Shown: positions 1 to 10,005, counted from the first letter of the stretch. The stretch: 64,000 nt of DNA from Pseudomonas sp. ATCC 13867 (GCF_000349845.1 NC_020829.1:620001-684000); one strand, 5' to 3'. Program-made: numbers and translations. The notes: generated by a model not told the origin, from the letters alone.

Positions 1-305
1 GTGAGTCCAAGGGTAAAGGCTTTGCCGGTACCATCAAGCGCTGGAACTTCCGTGGTCAAGACAATACCCACGGTAACTCCGTTTCCCACCGCGTCCCGGG
101 TTCCATCGGCCAGTGCCAGACTCCTGGTCGAGTGTTCAAGGGCAAGAAAATGTCCGGCCACATGGGTGCTGAGCGTGTAACCGTTCAATCCCTGGAAGTC
201 GTACGTGTCGATGCAGAGCGCAATCTGCTGCTGGTCAAAGGTGCCGTTCCCGGCGCTACCGGTGGTGATGTGCTGGTGCGTCCGGCAGCCAAGGCTCGCG
301 GTTAA
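1..305 (+). CDS. rplC: 50S ribosomal protein L3, C-terminal part (5' end outside window)
   Basis: The frame is open from the window edge and ends at TAA 303-305, giving the last 100 residues of L3. L3 is an early-assembly 23S rRNA binder near the peptidyl-transferase centre. The segment [20 protein letters not shown] matches the conserved L3 loop; the Gln in QTPG corresponds to the residue methylated by PrmB in E. coli (family knowledge). rplD follows after 14 nt, which is normal S10-operon order. The N-terminal half lies upstream of the window. Confidence 0.97.
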   Translation, partial: ESKGKGFAGTIKRWNFRGQDNTHGNSVSHRVPGSIGQCQTPGRVFKGKKMSGHMGAERVTVQSLEVVRVDAERNLLLVKGAVPGATGGDVLVRPAAKARG

Positions 306-319
306 GAGAGGAAGCTGAG

Positions 320-922
320 ATGCAACTGAATGTAAATGGCGCTCAGGCGATCGAAGTTTCCGAGCGTACCTTTGGCAGCGAATTCAACGAGACCCTGGTT
401 CACCAGGCAGTCGTCGCCTACATGGCTGGCGGTCGTCAAGGCACCAAGGCTCAGAAGACTCGTTCCGAAGTCTCCGGTGGTGGCAAGAAGCCGTGGCGTC
501 AGAAGGGCACCGGTCGTGCTCGTGCTGGCACCATCCGTAGCCCCATCTGGCGTGGCGGCGGCGCGACCTTCGCGGCCAAGCCCCAGGATCACTCCCAGAA
601 GCTCAACAAGAAGATGTACCGCGCAGCTCTGCGCTCCATCCTCTCTGAGCTGGTTCGTCTGGACCGTCTGGTTGTCGTTGCCGACTTCGCTGTCGACGCA
701 CCGAAGACCAAGGGTCTGGTCAGCAAGCTGGAAGGCCTGGGCCTGAAAGATGTACTGATCGTCACCGAAGGCGTCGATGAGAACCTGTACCTGGCAGCTC
801 GCAACCTGGCCCACGTCGATGTACGTGACGTCCAGGGTTCCGATCCGGTCAGCCTCATCGCCTACGACAAGGTGCTGGTCACCGTGTCTGCCGTGAAGAA
901 GTTCGAGGAGCTGCTGGCATGA
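320..922 (+). CDS. rplD: 50S ribosomal protein L4
   Basis: The 200-aa product has the usual bacterial L4 length. The extended loop [18 protein letters not shown] (about residues 50-67) lines the peptide exit tunnel in the family. In E. coli L4 also represses its own operon through the S10 leader, which would lie upstream of this window. A GAGAGGAAG ribosome-binding site precedes the ATG. The stop overlaps the rplW start by 4 nt (ATGA), suggesting translational coupling. Confidence 0.98.
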   Translation: MQLNVNGAQAIEVSERTFGSEFNETLVHQAVVAYMAGGRQGTKAQKTRSEVSGGGKKPWRQKGTGRARAGTIRSPIWRGGGATFAAKPQDHSQKLNKKMYRAALRSILSELVRLDRLVVVADFAVDAPKTKGLVSKLEGLGLKDVLIVTEGVDENLYLAARNLAHVDVRDVQGSDPVSLIAYDKVLVTVSAVKKFEELLA

Positions 923-1218
923 ACCAGGAACGCGTATTCAAAGTGCTGCTGGGCCCGCATATCTCCGAGAAGGCCACTGGCCTGGCGGACGGCAACAGCC
1001 AATTCGTTTTCAAGGTTGCCACTGATGCAACCAAGCTGGAAATCAAGAAGGCCGTAGAAAGCCTGTTCGGCGTGAAAGTGCGTCGCGTCACCACCCTGAA
1101 CGTTCAGGGTAAGACCAAGCGTACCGTTCGCGGCCTGGGCAAGCGTAACGACTGGAAAAAAGCGTACATCGCTCTCCAGCCGGGCCAGGATCTCGATTTC
1201 GCAGCTGGCGCTGAGTAA
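919..1218 (+). CDS. rplW: 50S ribosomal protein L23
   Basis: The 99-aa product starts [19 protein letters not shown], typical of bacterial L23. The protein sits at the tunnel exit and docks trigger factor and SRP (family knowledge). The basic segment around [19 protein letters not shown] is the conserved C-terminal RNA-binding part. The ATG overlaps the rplD stop, and rplB follows after 11 nt. Confidence 0.98.
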   Translation: MNQERVFKVLLGPHISEKATGLADGNSQFVFKVATDATKLEIKKAVESLFGVKVRRVTTLNVQGKTKRTVRGLGKRNDWKKAYIALQPGQDLDFAAGAE

Positions 1219-1229
1219 AGGGGTGCATC

Positions 1230-2051
1230 ATGGCAATCGTTAAATGCAAACCGACTTCCGCTGGTCGTCGTTTCGTCGTCAAGGTAGTGAACCAGGACCT
1301 GCACAAAGGTGCTCCGTTCGCTCCCCTGCTCGAGAAGAAGTCCAAGTCGGGCGGCCGTAACAACAACGGTCGTATCACCACCCGTCATATCGGTGGTGGT
1401 CACAAGCAGCACTATCGTCTGGTCGACTTCCGTCGCAACAAGGATGGCATTCCCGCCATCGTTGAACGCGTCGAATACGATCCGAACCGTACTGCTCACA
1501 TCGCTCTGCTGAAATACGCGGACGGCGAGCGTCGCTACATCATCGCCCCCAAAGGCGTGGTGGCTGGCGATCAACTGATCTCCGGTATCGGCGCTCCGAT
1601 CAAGGCTGGCAACAACATGCCGCTGCGCAACATCCCGGTGGGTAGCACCATCCACGGTATCGAACTGAAGCCTGGCAAGGGCGCTCAGGTCGCTCGCTCC
1701 GCTGGCGCTTCGGCTCAGCTGGTTGCCCGTGAAGGTGCCTACGTAACCGTGCGTCTGCGTTCCGGTGAGATGCGCAAAGTCCTGGCTGACTGCCGTGCGA
1801 CCCTGGGCGAAGTCTCGAACTCCGAGCACAGCCTGCGTTCGCTGGGTAAAGCCGGTGCCAAGCGCTGGCGTGGCGTTCGCCCGACCGTTCGTGGTGTTGC
1901 CATGAACCCGGTCGACCACCCGCATGGTGGTGGTGAAGGTCGTACCTCTGCTGGTCGTCATCCGGTATCGCCGTGGGGTCTTCAGACCAAGGGTAAGAAG
2001 ACTCGCGCGAACAAGCGTACCGACAACATGATCGTCCGTCGCCGCAAGTAA
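1230..2051 (+). CDS. rplB: 50S ribosomal protein L2
   Basis: The 273-aa product has the full length of bacterial L2, a 23S rRNA-binding protein needed for subunit joining and peptidyl transfer. The family signature [13 protein letters not shown] is present near residues 224-236, including the conserved His of HPHGGG. The C-terminus is strongly basic ([18 protein letters not shown]). A GGGGTGCATC site precedes the start. It lies in conserved order between rplW and rpsS. Confidence 0.98.
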   Translation: MAIVKCKPTSAGRRFVVKVVNQDLHKGAPFAPLLEKKSKSGGRNNNGRITTRHIGGGHKQHYRLVDFRRNKDGIPAIVERVEYDPNRTAHIALLKYADGERRYIIAPKGVVAGDQLISGIGAPIKAGNNMPLRNIPVGSTIHGIELKPGKGAQVARSAGASAQLVAREGAYVTVRLRSGEMRKVLADCRATLGEVSNSEHSLRSLGKAGAKRWRGVRPTVRGVAMNPVDHPHGGGEGRTSAGRHPVSPWGLQTKGKKTRANKRTDNMIVRRRK

Positions 2052-2067
2052 ATAGAGGGATACGACA

Positions 2068-2343
2068 GTGCCACGTTCTCTGAAAAAAGGTCCTTTTATC
2101 GATCTTCACCTGCTGAAGAAGATCGAAGTGGCGGTGGAAAAGAACGACCGCAAGCCGATCAAGACCTGGTCGCGCCGTTCGATGATCCTGCCGCACATGG
2201 TTGGTCTGACCATCGCTGTCCACAACGGCCGTCAACACGTGCCCGTTCTGGTCAACGAAGACATGGTTGGTCACAAACTCGGCGAGTTCGCTGCTACCCG
2301 CACTTATCGTGGGCACGCTGCGGACAAGAAAGCCAAGCGTTAA
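2068..2343 (+). CDS. rpsS: 30S ribosomal protein S19 (GTG start)
   Basis: The 91-aa product begins [17 protein letters not shown], the universal S19 N-terminus, and contains [12 protein letters not shown]19 forms a complex with S13 in the 30S head. The start is GTG at 2068, preceded by AGAGGGATACGACA; no in-frame ATG fits the family N-terminus. It lies 16 nt after rplB and 12 nt before rplV. Confidence 0.97.
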   Translation: MPRSLKKGPFIDLHLLKKIEVAVEKNDRKPIKTWSRRSMILPHMVGLTIAVHNGRQHVPVLVNEDMVGHKLGEFAATRTYRGHAADKKAKR

Positions 2344-2355
2344 GGGGTAAGGAAG

Positions 2356-2688
2356 ATGGAAGTAGCCGCTAAGCTCTCGGGCGCTCGTATCTCCGCCCAG
2401 AAAGCCCGCTTGGTCGCCGACCAGATCCGCGGGAAGAAGGTGGGCGATGCGCTCAACCTCCTGGCTTTCAGCAACAAGAAAGCCGCCGAGATCATGAAGA
2501 AAGTGCTGGAGTCGGCCGTTGCCAACGCCGAGCACAACGAAGGCGCCGATGTGGACGACCTGAAGGTCTCCACCGTCTTCGTCAACGAAGGTCGTTCGCT
2601 CAAGCGCATCATGCCGCGTGCCAAAGGCCGTGCTGATCGCATCGTCAAGCGGTCTTGCCATATCACTGTCAAGGTTGCGGACAAGTAA
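2356..2688 (+). CDS. rplV: 50S ribosomal protein L22
   Basis: The 110-aa product matches bacterial L22 in length. The segment [20 protein letters not shown] is the conserved N-terminus, and the C-terminal beta-hairpin ([10 protein letters not shown]) projects into the exit tunnel, where macrolide-resistance changes occur in other bacteria. Nothing unusual is seen in this loop. A GGGTAAGGAAG site precedes the start; rpsC follows after 13 nt. Confidence 0.98.
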   Translation: MEVAAKLSGARISAQKARLVADQIRGKKVGDALNLLAFSNKKAAEIMKKVLESAVANAEHNEGADVDDLKVSTVFVNEGRSLKRIMPRAKGRADRIVKRSCHITVKVADK

Positions 2689-2701
2689 CGGAGTCGATCA
2701 G

Positions 2702-3388
2702 ATGGGTCAGAAAGTACATCCCAATGGCATCCGCCTGGGTATCGTCAAGGAGCACACCTCCGTTTGGTACGCAGATAAGCGCACTTACGCCGATTATCTG
2801 TTCGCCGACCTGAAGGTACGTGAGTATCTCCAAGACAAACTAAAAAGCGCGTCCGTAAGCCGTATCGATATCCATCGTCCGGCTCAGACTGCACGCATCA
2901 CCATCCACACCGCTCGTCCCGGCATCGTGATCGGCAAGAAAGGTGAAGATGTTGAGAAGCTGCGTCAGGACCTGACCAAGCAAATGGGTGTGCCGGTGCA
3001 CATCAACATCGAAGAGATCCGCAAGCCGGAACTCGACGGTATGCTGGTTGCGCAGAGCGTAGCTCAGCAGCTGGAGCGTCGCGTCATGTTCCGTCGCGCC
3101 ATGAAGCGCGCTGTACAGAACGCCATGCGCATTGGTGCCAAAGGCATCAAGATCCAGGTAAGCGGTCGTCTGGGCGGCGCTGAAATCGCTCGTACCGAGT
3201 GGTATCGCGAAGGTCGTGTGCCCCTGCACACCCTGCGCGCCGACATCGACTATGCAACCTACGAAGCGCACACCACCTACGGTGTGATCGGTGTGAAGGT
3301 TTGGATCTTCAAGGGCGAGGTCATTGGTGGCCGCCAGGAAGAGCTGAAGCCTGTAGCGCCCGCTCCTCGTAAAAAAGCTGCTAAGTAA
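2702..3388 (+). CDS. rpsC: 30S ribosomal protein S3
   Basis: The start is placed at ATG 2702 ([15 protein letters not shown]), the universal S3 N-terminus, with GGAG 10 nt upstream; the same frame is open further upstream, but that stretch overlaps rplV and is not conserved. The product is 228 aa. The KH domain carries the GxxG loop as GKKG within [15 protein letters not shown] (about residues 77-91). S3 lies at the mRNA entry channel and contributes to ribosomal helicase activity. The C-terminal tail is basic (PAPRKKAAK). Confidence 0.98.
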   Translation: MGQKVHPNGIRLGIVKEHTSVWYADKRTYADYLFADLKVREYLQDKLKSASVSRIDIHRPAQTARITIHTARPGIVIGKKGEDVEKLRQDLTKQMGVPVHINIEEIRKPELDGMLVAQSVAQQLERRVMFRRAMKRAVQNAMRIGAKGIKIQVSGRLGGAEIARTEWYREGRVPLHTLRADIDYATYEAHTTYGVIGVKVWIFKGEVIGGRQEELKPVAPAPRKKAAK

Positions 3389-3399
3389 GGAGTACGCAA

Positions 3400-3813
3400 A
3401 TGCTGCAACCTAAGCGTACGAAGTTCCGCAAGCAAATGACCGGTCACAACCGTGGCCTGGCTCATCGCGGTTCCAAAGTCAGCTTCGGCGAGTTCGCCCT
3501 CAAGGCAACCAGCCGTGGCCGTCTCACCGCGCGTCAGATCGAGTCCGCACGTCGTGCGCTGACCCGTCACGTAAAACGTGGCGGCAAGATCTGGATTCGC
3601 GTATTCCCCGACAAGCCTGTTACCAAGAAGCCCCTGGAAGTACGTATGGGTAAAGGTAAGGGCGGCGTCGAGTACTGGGTGGCCCAGATTCAACCGGGCA
3701 AGGTCCTGTACGAGATCGAGGGTGTATCCGAAGAGCTGGCGCGTGAGGCATTCGCCCTGGCTGCTGCAAAGCTGCCGCTCGCCACCTCCTTTGTTAAGCG
3801 GACGGTGATGTGA
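3400..3813 (+). CDS. rplP: 50S ribosomal protein L16
   Basis: The 137-aa product begins [19 protein letters not shown], the typical L16 N-terminus. L16 organises the A-site region of 23S rRNA; the Arg81 equivalent hydroxylated by RoxA in E. coli lies in the conserved segment [20 protein letters not shown] site precedes the start. Its TGA stop shares one base with the rpmC ATG (TGATG), indicating coupled translation. Confidence 0.98.
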
Positions 3814-4004
3814 TGAAAGCGAATGAACTTCGTGAAAAATCCGTTGAGCAGCTGAACGAGCAACTGCTCGGCCTGCTGCGCGACCAGTTCAATCTGCGCA
3901 TGCAGAAGGCAACTGGCCAGTTGGGGCAGTCTCACCTGCTCTCGCAAGTGAAGCGCGATATCGCTCGCGTTAAAACTGTGCTCAACCAGCAAGCAGGTAA
4001 GTAA
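3813..4004 (+). CDS. rpmC: 50S ribosomal protein L29
   Basis: The 63-aa product [17 protein letters not shown] is a two-helix hairpin protein at the exit tunnel, contacting L23. An in-frame GTG lies one codon earlier (3810), but ATG 3813 gives the family N-terminus. The start overlaps the rplP stop by one base. rpsQ begins 2 nt after the stop. Confidence 0.96.
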
Positions 4005-4006
4005 TC

Positions 4007-4273
4007 ATGGCTGAAGCTCAGAACACCGTCCGTACGCTGACTGGCCGCGTCGTCAGCGACAAGATGGACAAGACCGTCACCGTACTGATCGAGCGTCGTG
4101 TTAAGCACCCGATCTACGGCAAATACGTGAAGCGTTCGACCAAACTGCACGCCCACGACGAAACCAATCAGTGCCGCGTTGGTGACCTGGTCACCATCCG
4201 CGAAACCCGTCCGCTGGCCAAGACCAAGGCCTGGACCCTGGTTGATGTCGTCGAGCGCGCGGTTGAAGTCTAA
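4007..4273 (+). CDS. rpsQ: 30S ribosomal protein S17
   Basis: The 88-aa OB-fold protein contains [19 protein letters not shown] and [11 protein letters not shown], both standard for S17, a primary 16S rRNA binder of the 30S body. It is the last gene of the S10 operon; rplN starts 16 nt downstream, so no room is seen for a separate spc promoter and terminator. Transcription of the S10 and spc operons is therefore probably continuous here (inference). Confidence 0.98.
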   Translation: MAEAQNTVRTLTGRVVSDKMDKTVTVLIERRVKHPIYGKYVKRSTKLHAHDETNQCRVGDLVTIRETRPLAKTKAWTLVDVVERAVEV

Positions 4274-4289
4274 GGGTCGGAGATAGAAG

Positions 4290-4658
4290 ATGATTCAGAC
4301 TCAATCCATGCTCGATGTCGCTGACAACAGCGGCGCGCGTCGCGTAATGTGCATCAAGGTACTCGGCGGTTCCCACCGCCGTTACGCCGGCATTGGCGAC
4401 ATCATCAAGGTCACCGTCAAGGAAGCGATTCCGCGTGGCAAGGTGAAGAAGGGCCAGGTAATGACTGCCGTGGTCGTTCGCACCAAGCACGGCGTACGTC
4501 GTACCGACGGTTCCATCATTCGCTTCGACGGCAACGCCGCCGTCCTGCTGAATAACAAGCAGGAGCCGATCGGCACCCGTATCTTCGGGCCGGTGACTCG
4601 TGAACTTCGTACCGAGAAGTTCATGAAGATCGTCTCCCTTGCCCCTGAAGTGCTGTAA
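4290..4658 (+). CDS. rplN: 50S ribosomal protein L14
   Basis: The 122-aa product begins [21 protein letters not shown], the invariant L14 start. The protein forms part of the subunit interface and is the binding site of RsfS in the family. It is the first gene of the spc operon by E. coli convention. GGAG precedes the ATG, and rplX follows after 12 nt. Confidence 0.98.
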
Positions 4659-4670
4659 GGAGTAGCCGTC

Positions 4671-4985
4671 ATGCAAAAAATTCGTCGTGACGACGAAGTC
4701 ATCGTCATTGCCGGCAAGGACAAGGGCAAGCGTGGCAAGGTGCTGAAAGTTCTCGCTGACGACCGTCTGGTCGTTGGCGGTGTGAACCTGATCAAGCGCC
4801 ACACCAAGCCCAACCCCATGCTCAACCAGCAAGGCGGGATCGTCGAGAAGGAGGCGCCTCTGCACGTCTCCAACGTCGCCATCTTCAACGCTGAAACCAA
4901 CAAGGCTGACCGCGTTGGCTTCAAGGTCGAAGACGGTAAGAAGATTCGTGTCTTCAAGTCGACCCAGAAACCGGTTCAGGCTTGA
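4671..4985 (+). CDS. rplX: 50S ribosomal protein L24
   Basis: The 104-aa product has a KOW motif near the N-terminus ([18 protein letters not shown]), characteristic of L24, an assembly initiator on the 5' domain of 23S rRNA. The segment [16 protein letters not shown] (seen here as [18 protein letters not shown]) is the usual conserved region. A GTAAGGAGTAGCCGTC leader with GGAG precedes the ATG. Confidence 0.98.
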   Translation: MQKIRRDDEVIVIAGKDKGKRGKVLKVLADDRLVVGGVNLIKRHTKPNPMLNQQGGIVEKEAPLHVSNVAIFNAETNKADRVGFKVEDGKKIRVFKSTQKPVQA

Positions 4986-5004
4986 GGGAGCTAGGTAGAT
5001 CACC

Positions 5005-5544
5005 ATGGCACGATTGAAAGAAATTTATCGGAAGGAAATCGCTCCCAAGCTGAAGCAAGAGCTTCAGCTGGCGAACGTGATGGAAGTTCCGCGCGTTACC
5101 AAAATCACCCTGAACATGGGTCTTGGCGAAGCTGTCGGTGACAAGAAAGTCATCGAGAGCGCCGTTGCCGATCTGGAAAAGATCGCGGGTCAGAAGCCGA
5201 TCGTGACTTACGCTCGTAAGTCCATCGCCGGCTTCAAGATCCGTGAAGGCTGGCCGATCGGTGTGAAAGTCACCCTGCGTGGCGATCGCATGTACGAGTT
5301 CCTGGACCGTCTGCTGTCGATCTCCCTGCCGCGCGTTCGTGACTTCCGTGGTCTGAACGCCAAGTCCTTCGACGGTCGTGGCAACTACAGCATGGGTGTC
5401 AAAGAGCAGATCATCTTCCCGGAAATCGATTACGACAAGATCGATGCCCTCCGCGGTATGGATATCACTCTGACCACCACCGCTCGTTCGGATGATGAAG
5501 GTCGTGCCCTGCTGCGCGCCTTCAACTTCCCGTTCCGCAACTGA
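5005..5544 (+). CDS. rplE: 50S ribosomal protein L5
   Basis: The 179-aa product is the standard size for L5, which binds 5S rRNA in the central protuberance and contacts the P-site tRNA. Recognisable segments are [16 protein letters not shown] and the C-terminal [19 protein letters not shown]. It lies between rplX and rpsN in conserved order; rpsN starts 13 nt later. Confidence 0.98.
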   Translation: MARLKEIYRKEIAPKLKQELQLANVMEVPRVTKITLNMGLGEAVGDKKVIESAVADLEKIAGQKPIVTYARKSIAGFKIREGWPIGVKVTLRGDRMYEFLDRLLSISLPRVRDFRGLNAKSFDGRGNYSMGVKEQIIFPEIDYDKIDALRGMDITLTTTARSDDEGRALLRAFNFPFRN

Positions 5545-5557
5545 TTGGAGTAGGACC

Positions 5558-5863
5558 ATGGCTAAAGAGAGCATGAAGAACCGTGAGCTGAAGCGTCAGC
5601 GCACGGTAGCCAAGTACGCTCAAAAGCGTGCCGAGCTGAAAGCGATCATCGCTAATCCGAACTCCTCCGCGGAAGAGCGTTGGAATGCGCAGGTCGCCCT
5701 GCAGAAGCAACCGCGTGACGCGAGCGCCAGCCGCCTGCGTAACCGTTGCCGTCTGACCGGTCGTCCGCACGGCTTCTACCGCAAGTTCGGCCTCAGCCGT
5801 AACAAGCTGCGTGAAGCTGCAATGCGCGGCGACGTGCCGGGCCTGGTGAAAGCCAGCTGGTAA
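5558..5863 (+). CDS. rpsN: 30S ribosomal protein S14 (zinc-free type)
   Basis: The start is set at ATG 5558 ([13 protein letters not shown]), preceded by TTGGAGTAGGACC; an upstream in-frame extension lies inside rplE and is not conserved. The product is 101 aa, the long C-minus form without the CxxC zinc pairs of short S14. Conserved parts are [20 protein letters not shown] and the C-terminus GLVKASW. It is followed by a 189-bp gap with two terminator-like hairpins, unusual inside the spc operon. Confidence 0.98.
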   Translation: MAKESMKNRELKRQRTVAKYAQKRAELKAIIANPNSSAEERWNAQVALQKQPRDASASRLRNRCRLTGRPHGFYRKFGLSRNKLREAAMRGDVPGLVKASW

Positions 5864-5901
5864 GTCGTAAACGGAGTCGGCAACGGCTCCGTTGATCGCC
5901 T

Positions 5902-5939
5902 AACGAACCAAGCCCCTTCATGGGGCTTGATTCGTTTTT
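5902..5939 (+). terminator. Terminator-like hairpin between rpsN and rpsH
   Basis: AAGCCCC at 5910-5916 pairs with GGGGCTT at 5922-5928 around a TTCAT loop. The stem continues outward after a two-base mismatch through AACGAA 5902-5907 and TTCGTT 5931-5936, ending in a T run. This has the form of an intrinsic terminator within a ribosomal operon, so it may be a partial terminator or attenuator. Confidence 0.7.
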
Positions 5940-5955
5940 GAGCGATCTCTAGAAT

Positions 5956-5980
5956 ACCCGGCTCCCCCGAGTCCGGGTTT
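5956..5980 (+). terminator. Second hairpin with short T run before rpsH
   Basis: ACCCGG 5956-5961 pairs with CCGGGT 5973-5978, followed by TTT. It lies 17 nt after the first hairpin. With only a short T run it could be a weak terminator or an mRNA-processing hairpin. Confidence 0.45.
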
Positions 5981-6052
5981 TAGTTCGTCCGGCGTTTTGA
6001 GGGCGAGTTATGAAGTTGAAGGCTTATCTTTTGTATCAGGAGCATTAAGCCC

Positions 6053-6445
6053 ATGAGTATGCAGGACCCGTTAGCAGACATGCTAACTCGCATCCGTAAT
6101 GCCCAGATGGCTGAGAAGACCGTCGTGAGCATGCCGTCTTCCAAGCTGAAAGCGGCAGTCGCCAAAGTCCTCAAGGACGAAGGCTATATTGCGGATTTCC
6201 AAGTGACCGCCGAGGCCAAGCCTCTGCTGTCCATCGAGCTGAAGTACTTCGAAGGCAAGCCTGTCATCGAGGAAGTGAAGCGAATCAGCCGTCCTGGCCT
6301 GCGCCAGTACAAATCCGTAGACCAGCTGCCGAAAGTTCGCGGCGGCCTGGGCGTTTCGATCGTCTCCACCAACAAAGGTGTGATGACTGATCGTGCTGCC
6401 CGTGCCGCTGGCGTTGGTGGCGAAGTGCTCTGCACTGTGTTCTAA
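6053..6445 (+). CDS. rpsH: 30S ribosomal protein S8
   Basis: The 130-aa product starts [18 protein letters not shown] and ends [17 protein letters not shown], both standard for S8. S8 binds helix 21 of 16S rRNA; in E. coli it also represses the spc operon at the rplE translation start (family knowledge, not tested here). A CAGGAGCATTAAGCCC leader with AGGAG precedes the start. The upstream gap may contain a promoter giving rpsH-secY separate control. Confidence 0.98.
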   Translation: MSMQDPLADMLTRIRNAQMAEKTVVSMPSSKLKAAVAKVLKDEGYIADFQVTAEAKPLLSIELKYFEGKPVIEEVKRISRPGLRQYKSVDQLPKVRGGLGVSIVSTNKGVMTDRAARAAGVGGEVLCTVF

Positions 6446-6456
6446 GGGGAATCAGC

Positions 6457-6990
6457 ATGTCTCGCGTTGCTAAGAACCCCGTCATTCTGCCCGCCGGCGT
6501 TGAAATCAAGCTGGCTGGTCAGGAACTTTCGATCAAGGGTGCCAAGGGCGCTCTCGAGCTGAAAGTACATCCGTCCGTCGAAGTCATTCAGGACAACGGT
6601 GAGCTGCGTTTCGCTGCGCGTAACGGCGACCAGCAGACCCGTGCCATGGCCGGTACCACCCGTGCTCTGGTCAACAACATGGTAATCGGCGTCAGCCAGG
6701 GCTTCGAGCGCAAGCTCCAGCTGGTCGGCGTTGGTTACAAGGCGCAGGCCAAAGGCCAAGTGCTGTCCCTGGCTCTCGGCTTCTCCCACCCGGTTGATTA
6801 CGAACTGCCTGCCGGCATCGTCGCGGAAACCCCCAGCCAGACCGACATCCTGATCAAGGGTATCGACAAGCAGCTGGTTGGCCAGGTTGCCGCGGAAATC
6901 CGCGACTTCCGTCCGCCGGAGCCGTACAAAGGCAAGGGCGTGCGTTACGCCGACGAAGTCGTCCTTCGTAAAGAAGCCAAGAAGAAGTAG
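6457..6990 (+). CDS. rplF: 50S ribosomal protein L6
   Basis: The 177-aa product consists of two tandem RNA-binding domains as usual for L6. Conserved segments are [16 protein letters not shown] at the N-terminus and [15 protein letters not shown] near residues 152-166. L6 lies near the factor-binding site of the 50S subunit. It follows rpsH by 11 nt and precedes rplR by 10 nt. Confidence 0.98.
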   Translation: MSRVAKNPVILPAGVEIKLAGQELSIKGAKGALELKVHPSVEVIQDNGELRFAARNGDQQTRAMAGTTRALVNNMVIGVSQGFERKLQLVGVGYKAQAKGQVLSLALGFSHPVDYELPAGIVAETPSQTDILIKGIDKQLVGQVAAEIRDFRPPEPYKGKGVRYADEVVLRKEAKKK

Positions 6991-7000
6991 GGCATAGCAA

Positions 7001-7351
7001 ATGAGCGTCAAGAAAGAAACCCGTCTGCGCCGCGCTCGCAAGGCACGCCTGAAGATGCGCGAACTGGAAGCCGTACGCCTCTGTGTGTACCGCTCCTCCC
7101 AGCACATCTACGCCCAGGTCATTGCAGCCGACGGCGGCAAGGTCCTGGCCAGCGCCTCGACCCTGGACAAGGAATTGCGCGAAGCTGCCACCGGCAACAT
7201 CGACGCAGCCAAGAAAGTTGGTCAACTGGTCGCGGAACGCGCCAAGGCTGCCGGCGTCACTCAGGTGGCGTTCGACCGTTCTGGCTTCAAGTACCACGGT
7301 CGCATCAAGGCCCTGGCTGATGCCGCTCGCGAAGGCGGTCTGGAGTTCTAA
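7001..7351 (+). CDS. rplR: 50S ribosomal protein L18
   Basis: The 116-aa product contains [16 protein letters not shown] and the C-terminal [20 protein letters not shown], both typical of L18, a 5S rRNA binder of the central protuberance. The basic N-terminus ([17 protein letters not shown]) is the usual RNA-binding tail. rpsE starts 3 nt after the stop. Confidence 0.98.
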   Translation: MSVKKETRLRRARKARLKMRELEAVRLCVYRSSQHIYAQVIAADGGKVLASASTLDKELREAATGNIDAAKKVGQLVAERAKAAGVTQVAFDRSGFKYHGRIKALADAAREGGLEF

Positions 7352-7354
7352 GTT

Positions 7355-7855
7355 ATGGCAAACAACGATCAAAAGCGCGACGAAGGCTACATCGAGAAGC
7401 TGGTTCAAGTTAACCGCGTCGCCAAAACCGTAAAAGGTGGCCGTATCTTCGCCTTCACCGCGCTGACCGTGGTTGGCGATGGCAAGGGCCGTGTTGGCTT
7501 CGGTCGTGGCAAGGCGCGTGAAGTGCCGGCTGCTATCCAGAAGGCAATGGAAGCTGCTCGCCGCAACATGATCCAGGTCGATCTGAACGGCACCACCCTG
7601 CAGTACCCGACCAAGTCCGCTCATGGCGCCTCCAAGGTGTACATGCAGCCGGCTTCCGAAGGTACCGGCATCATCGCTGGCGGCGCCATGCGTGCCGTCC
7701 TGGAAGTGGCTGGCGTGCAGAACGTTCTGGCGAAGTGCTACGGCTCCACCAATCCGGTGAACGTGGTCTACGCAACCTTCAAGGGCCTGAAGAACATGCA
7801 GTCCCCTGAGTCGGTAGCGGCCAAGCGTGGCAAGAGCGTCGAGGAGATTCTCTAA
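7355..7855 (+). CDS. rpsE: 30S ribosomal protein S5
   Basis: The 166-aa product carries the S5 double-stranded RNA-binding segment and the loop [16 protein letters not shown] where spectinomycin-resistance changes map in other species; no deletion is seen. The conserved [18 protein letters not shown] follows. S5 contributes to decoding accuracy and mRNA unwinding. rpmD starts 2 nt downstream. Confidence 0.98.
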   Translation: MANNDQKRDEGYIEKLVQVNRVAKTVKGGRIFAFTALTVVGDGKGRVGFGRGKAREVPAAIQKAMEAARRNMIQVDLNGTTLQYPTKSAHGASKVYMQPASEGTGIIAGGAMRAVLEVAGVQNVLAKCYGSTNPVNVVYATFKGLKNMQSPESVAAKRGKSVEEIL

Positions 7856-7857
7856 CC

Positions 7858-8034
7858 ATGGCAACTGTCAAAGTTACCCTGATCAAGAGCCTGAACGGCC
7901 GTCTGGCCAATCACAAGGCTTGCGTCAAAGGCCTGGGCCTGCGTCGCATCAATCATACCGTCGAAGTTCAGGACACTCCTGAAAACCGCGGCATGATCAA
8001 CAAGGCCTACTACCTGCTGCGTGTGGAGGGTTAA
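7858..8034 (+). CDS. rpmD: 50S ribosomal protein L30
   Basis: This short gene encodes 58 aa beginning [20 protein letters not shown] and ending YYLLRVEG, the standard L30 fold. The ATG at 7858 follows the rpsE stop by 2 nt and the TAA ends at 8034, 3 nt before rplO. Position and sequence leave no doubt about its identity. Confidence 0.97.
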   Translation: MATVKVTLIKSLNGRLANHKACVKGLGLRRINHTVEVQDTPENRGMINKAYYLLRVEG

Positions 8035-8037
8035 TCC

Positions 8038-8472
8038 ATGCAACTGAACGATCTGCGTTCCGCGCCGGGTGCCCGTCGCGAAAAGCACCGTCCGGGCCGT
8101 GGCATCGGTAGCGGTCTGGGCAAGACCGGTGGCCGTGGTCACAAAGGTCAGACCTCCCGCTCCGGTGGTTCCATCGCTCCGGGCTTCGAGGGTGGTCAGC
8201 AGCCGCTGCATCGCCGTCTGCCGAAGTTCGGCTTCAACTCGCTGAAGGCCCTGGATCGCGCAGAAGTGCGTACCTCCGAGCTGGCCAAGGTCGAGGGTGA
8301 TGTCGTAACCGTGCAGGCCCTGAAGGATGCCAACGTGATTAACCAGAACGTACAGCGTGTGAAAGTCATGCTGTCGGGCGACGTTACTCGCGCAGTCACC
8401 CTGAAAGGCATCGGCGCCACCAAGGGCGCTCGTGCGGCTATCGAAGCAGCTGGCGGCAAAATCGAGGACTAA
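8038..8472 (+). CDS. rplO: 50S ribosomal protein L15
   Basis: The 144-aa product has the Gly/Arg-rich N-terminal extension ([20 protein letters not shown]) that threads into 23S rRNA, followed by the globular domain. It is of normal length. Its TAA is followed directly by the secY ATG, so the two genes are likely translationally coupled. Confidence 0.98.
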   Translation: MQLNDLRSAPGARREKHRPGRGIGSGLGKTGGRGHKGQTSRSGGSIAPGFEGGQQPLHRRLPKFGFNSLKALDRAEVRTSELAKVEGDVVTVQALKDANVINQNVQRVKVMLSGDVTRAVTLKGIGATKGARAAIEAAGGKIED

Positions 8473-9804
8473 ATGGCTAAGCAAGGTGCTCTCTCTGCGC
8501 TGAGCAACGGTGGTGGTTTGTCCGAGCTCTGGGCACGTCTGCGTTTCCTGTTCCTGGCGATCATCGTCTATCGGATCGGCGCGCATATCCCAGTTCCGGG
8601 CATCAACCCCGATCGCTTGGCGGCACTGTTCCGGCAGAACGAGGGGACCATTCTTAGCCTCTTCAACATGTTTTCCGGCGGCGCGCTGGAGCGCATGAGT
8701 ATCTTTGCACTGGGGATCATGCCGTACATCTCGGCGTCGATCATCATGCAGCTCATGACCGCGATCAGCCCGCAGCTGGAGCAGTTGAAGAAAGAGGGTG
8801 AGTCTGGGCGTCGCAAGATCAGCCAGTACACCCGCTACGCAACTCTCGTCCTGGCGCTCGTCCAGGCCATTGGCATGTCCATTGGTCTGGGTAGCCAGGG
8901 CGTGGCCTTCTCCAACGACTTCGGCTTCTACTTCGTGTCGGTCACCACCTTCGTGGCGGGTGCGCTGTTCATGATGTGGCTGGGTGAGCAGATCACCGAG
9001 CGAGGTGTCGGCAACGGCATCTCCATGTTGATCTTCTCCGGTATCGTCGCAGGCCTGCCCCGAGCAATCGGCCAGTCCTTCGAGTCCGCGCGTCAAGGTG
9101 ACATCAACATCTTCGCCCTGATCGCCATCGGCCTGCTGGCCGTTGCGATCATCGCGTTCGTGGTGTTCATCGAGCGTGGTCAGCGTCGTATCGCCGTGCA
9201 TTACGCCAAGCGCCAGCAAGGTCGCAAGGTGTTTGCCGCCCAGACCAGCCATCTGCCGCTGAAAGTGAACATGGCGGGTGTAATCCCCGCGATCTTCGCC
9301 AGTAGCATCCTGCTGTTCCCGGCATCCCTGGGTGCCTGGTTCGGTCAGTCGGAAGGCCTGGGTTGGCTGCAGGACGTCGCGCAAGCGATCGCGCCTGGTC
9401 AGCCGCTGAACATTCTGCTGTTTAGTGCAGGGATCATTTTCTTCTGCTTCTTCTACACAGCGCTGATGTTCAACCCGAAGGACGTGGCGGAAAACCTCAA
9501 GAAGTCCGGTGCATTTATTCCGGGTATTCGTCCGGGTGAACAGTCTGCTCGCTACATCGATGGCGTGCTGACCCGTTTGACCATGTTCGGTGCCCTGTAC
9601 ATGACGGCCGTGTGCCTGCTGCCCCAGTTCCTGGTCGTAGCTGCCCACGTACCGTTCTACCTTGGCGGGACCTCGTTGCTGATCGTGGTCGTGGTTGTGA
9701 TGGACTTTATGGCCCAAGTACAATCGCACCTCGTTTCTCACCAGTACGAATCCCTCATGAAGAAAGCCAACCTGAAGGGCTATGGCAGCGGCCTGCTGCG
9801 CTGA
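8473..9804 (+). CDS. secY: Protein translocase subunit SecY
   Basis: The 443-aa inner-membrane protein forms the SecYEG translocation channel. Ten hydrophobic segments are visible, with the conserved opening [28 protein letters not shown], the plug region [10 protein letters not shown], and [23 protein letters not shown] in the cytosolic loop that binds SecA and the ribosome. Length and position at the end of the spc operon are standard. No separate Shine-Dalgarno is apparent; the start abuts the rplO stop. Confidence 0.98.
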   Translation: MAKQGALSALSNGGGLSELWARLRFLFLAIIVYRIGAHIPVPGINPDRLAALFRQNEGTILSLFNMFSGGALERMSIFALGIMPYISASIIMQLMTAISPQLEQLKKEGESGRRKISQYTRYATLVLALVQAIGMSIGLGSQGVAFSNDFGFYFVSVTTFVAGALFMMWLGEQITERGVGNGISMLIFSGIVAGLPRAIGQSFESARQGDINIFALIAIGLLAVAIIAFVVFIERGQRRIAVHYAKRQQGRKVFAAQTSHLPLKVNMAGVIPAIFASSILLFPASLGAWFGQSEGLGWLQDVAQAIAPGQPLNILLFSAGIIFFCFFYTALMFNPKDVAENLKKSGAFIPGIRPGEQSARYIDGVLTRLTMFGALYMTAVCLLPQFLVVAAHVPFYLGGTSLLIVVVVVMDFMAQVQSHLVSHQYESLMKKANLKGYGSGLLR

Positions 9805-9828
9805 CCCGTAAGGTTCGAGGAGTCACTG

Positions 9829-9945
9829 ATGAAAGTTCGTGCATCGGTAAAGAAGCTGTGCCGTAACTGCAAGATCATCCGTCGCGAAGGCGTCGTTCGT
9901 GTGATCTGCAGCGCGGAGCCGCGTCACAAGCAGCGCCAAGGCTGA
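9829..9945 (+). CDS. rpmJ: 50S ribosomal protein L36 (zinc-binding type)
   Basis: The 38-aa product [20 protein letters not shown] has the zinc ligand set of C-plus L36: CxxC at residues 11 and 14, a third Cys in VICSAEPRH and His in EPRHKQ. It closes the spc operon and is followed by a strong hairpin. A GAGGAGTCACTG leader precedes the ATG at 9829. Confidence 0.97.
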
Positions 9946-9963
9946 GTGTGAACCACGCGTTAT

Positions 9964-10005
9964 AACCCGGCAGCTAGTGTGCTGCCGGGTTGATTATTTG
10001 TTTTT
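9964..10005 (+). terminator. Intrinsic terminator after rpmJ (end of spc operon)
   Basis: AACCCGGCAGC 9964-9974 pairs perfectly with GCTGCCGGGTT 9981-9991 around a TAGTGT loop, followed by a T-rich tract. It separates the spc operon from the alpha operon. Confidence 0.85.

Noticed and set aside
7852..9741. 629-codon frame antisense to rpmD, rplO and secY
   Set aside because: Three well-known genes occupy the + strand; the antisense product is low complexity.
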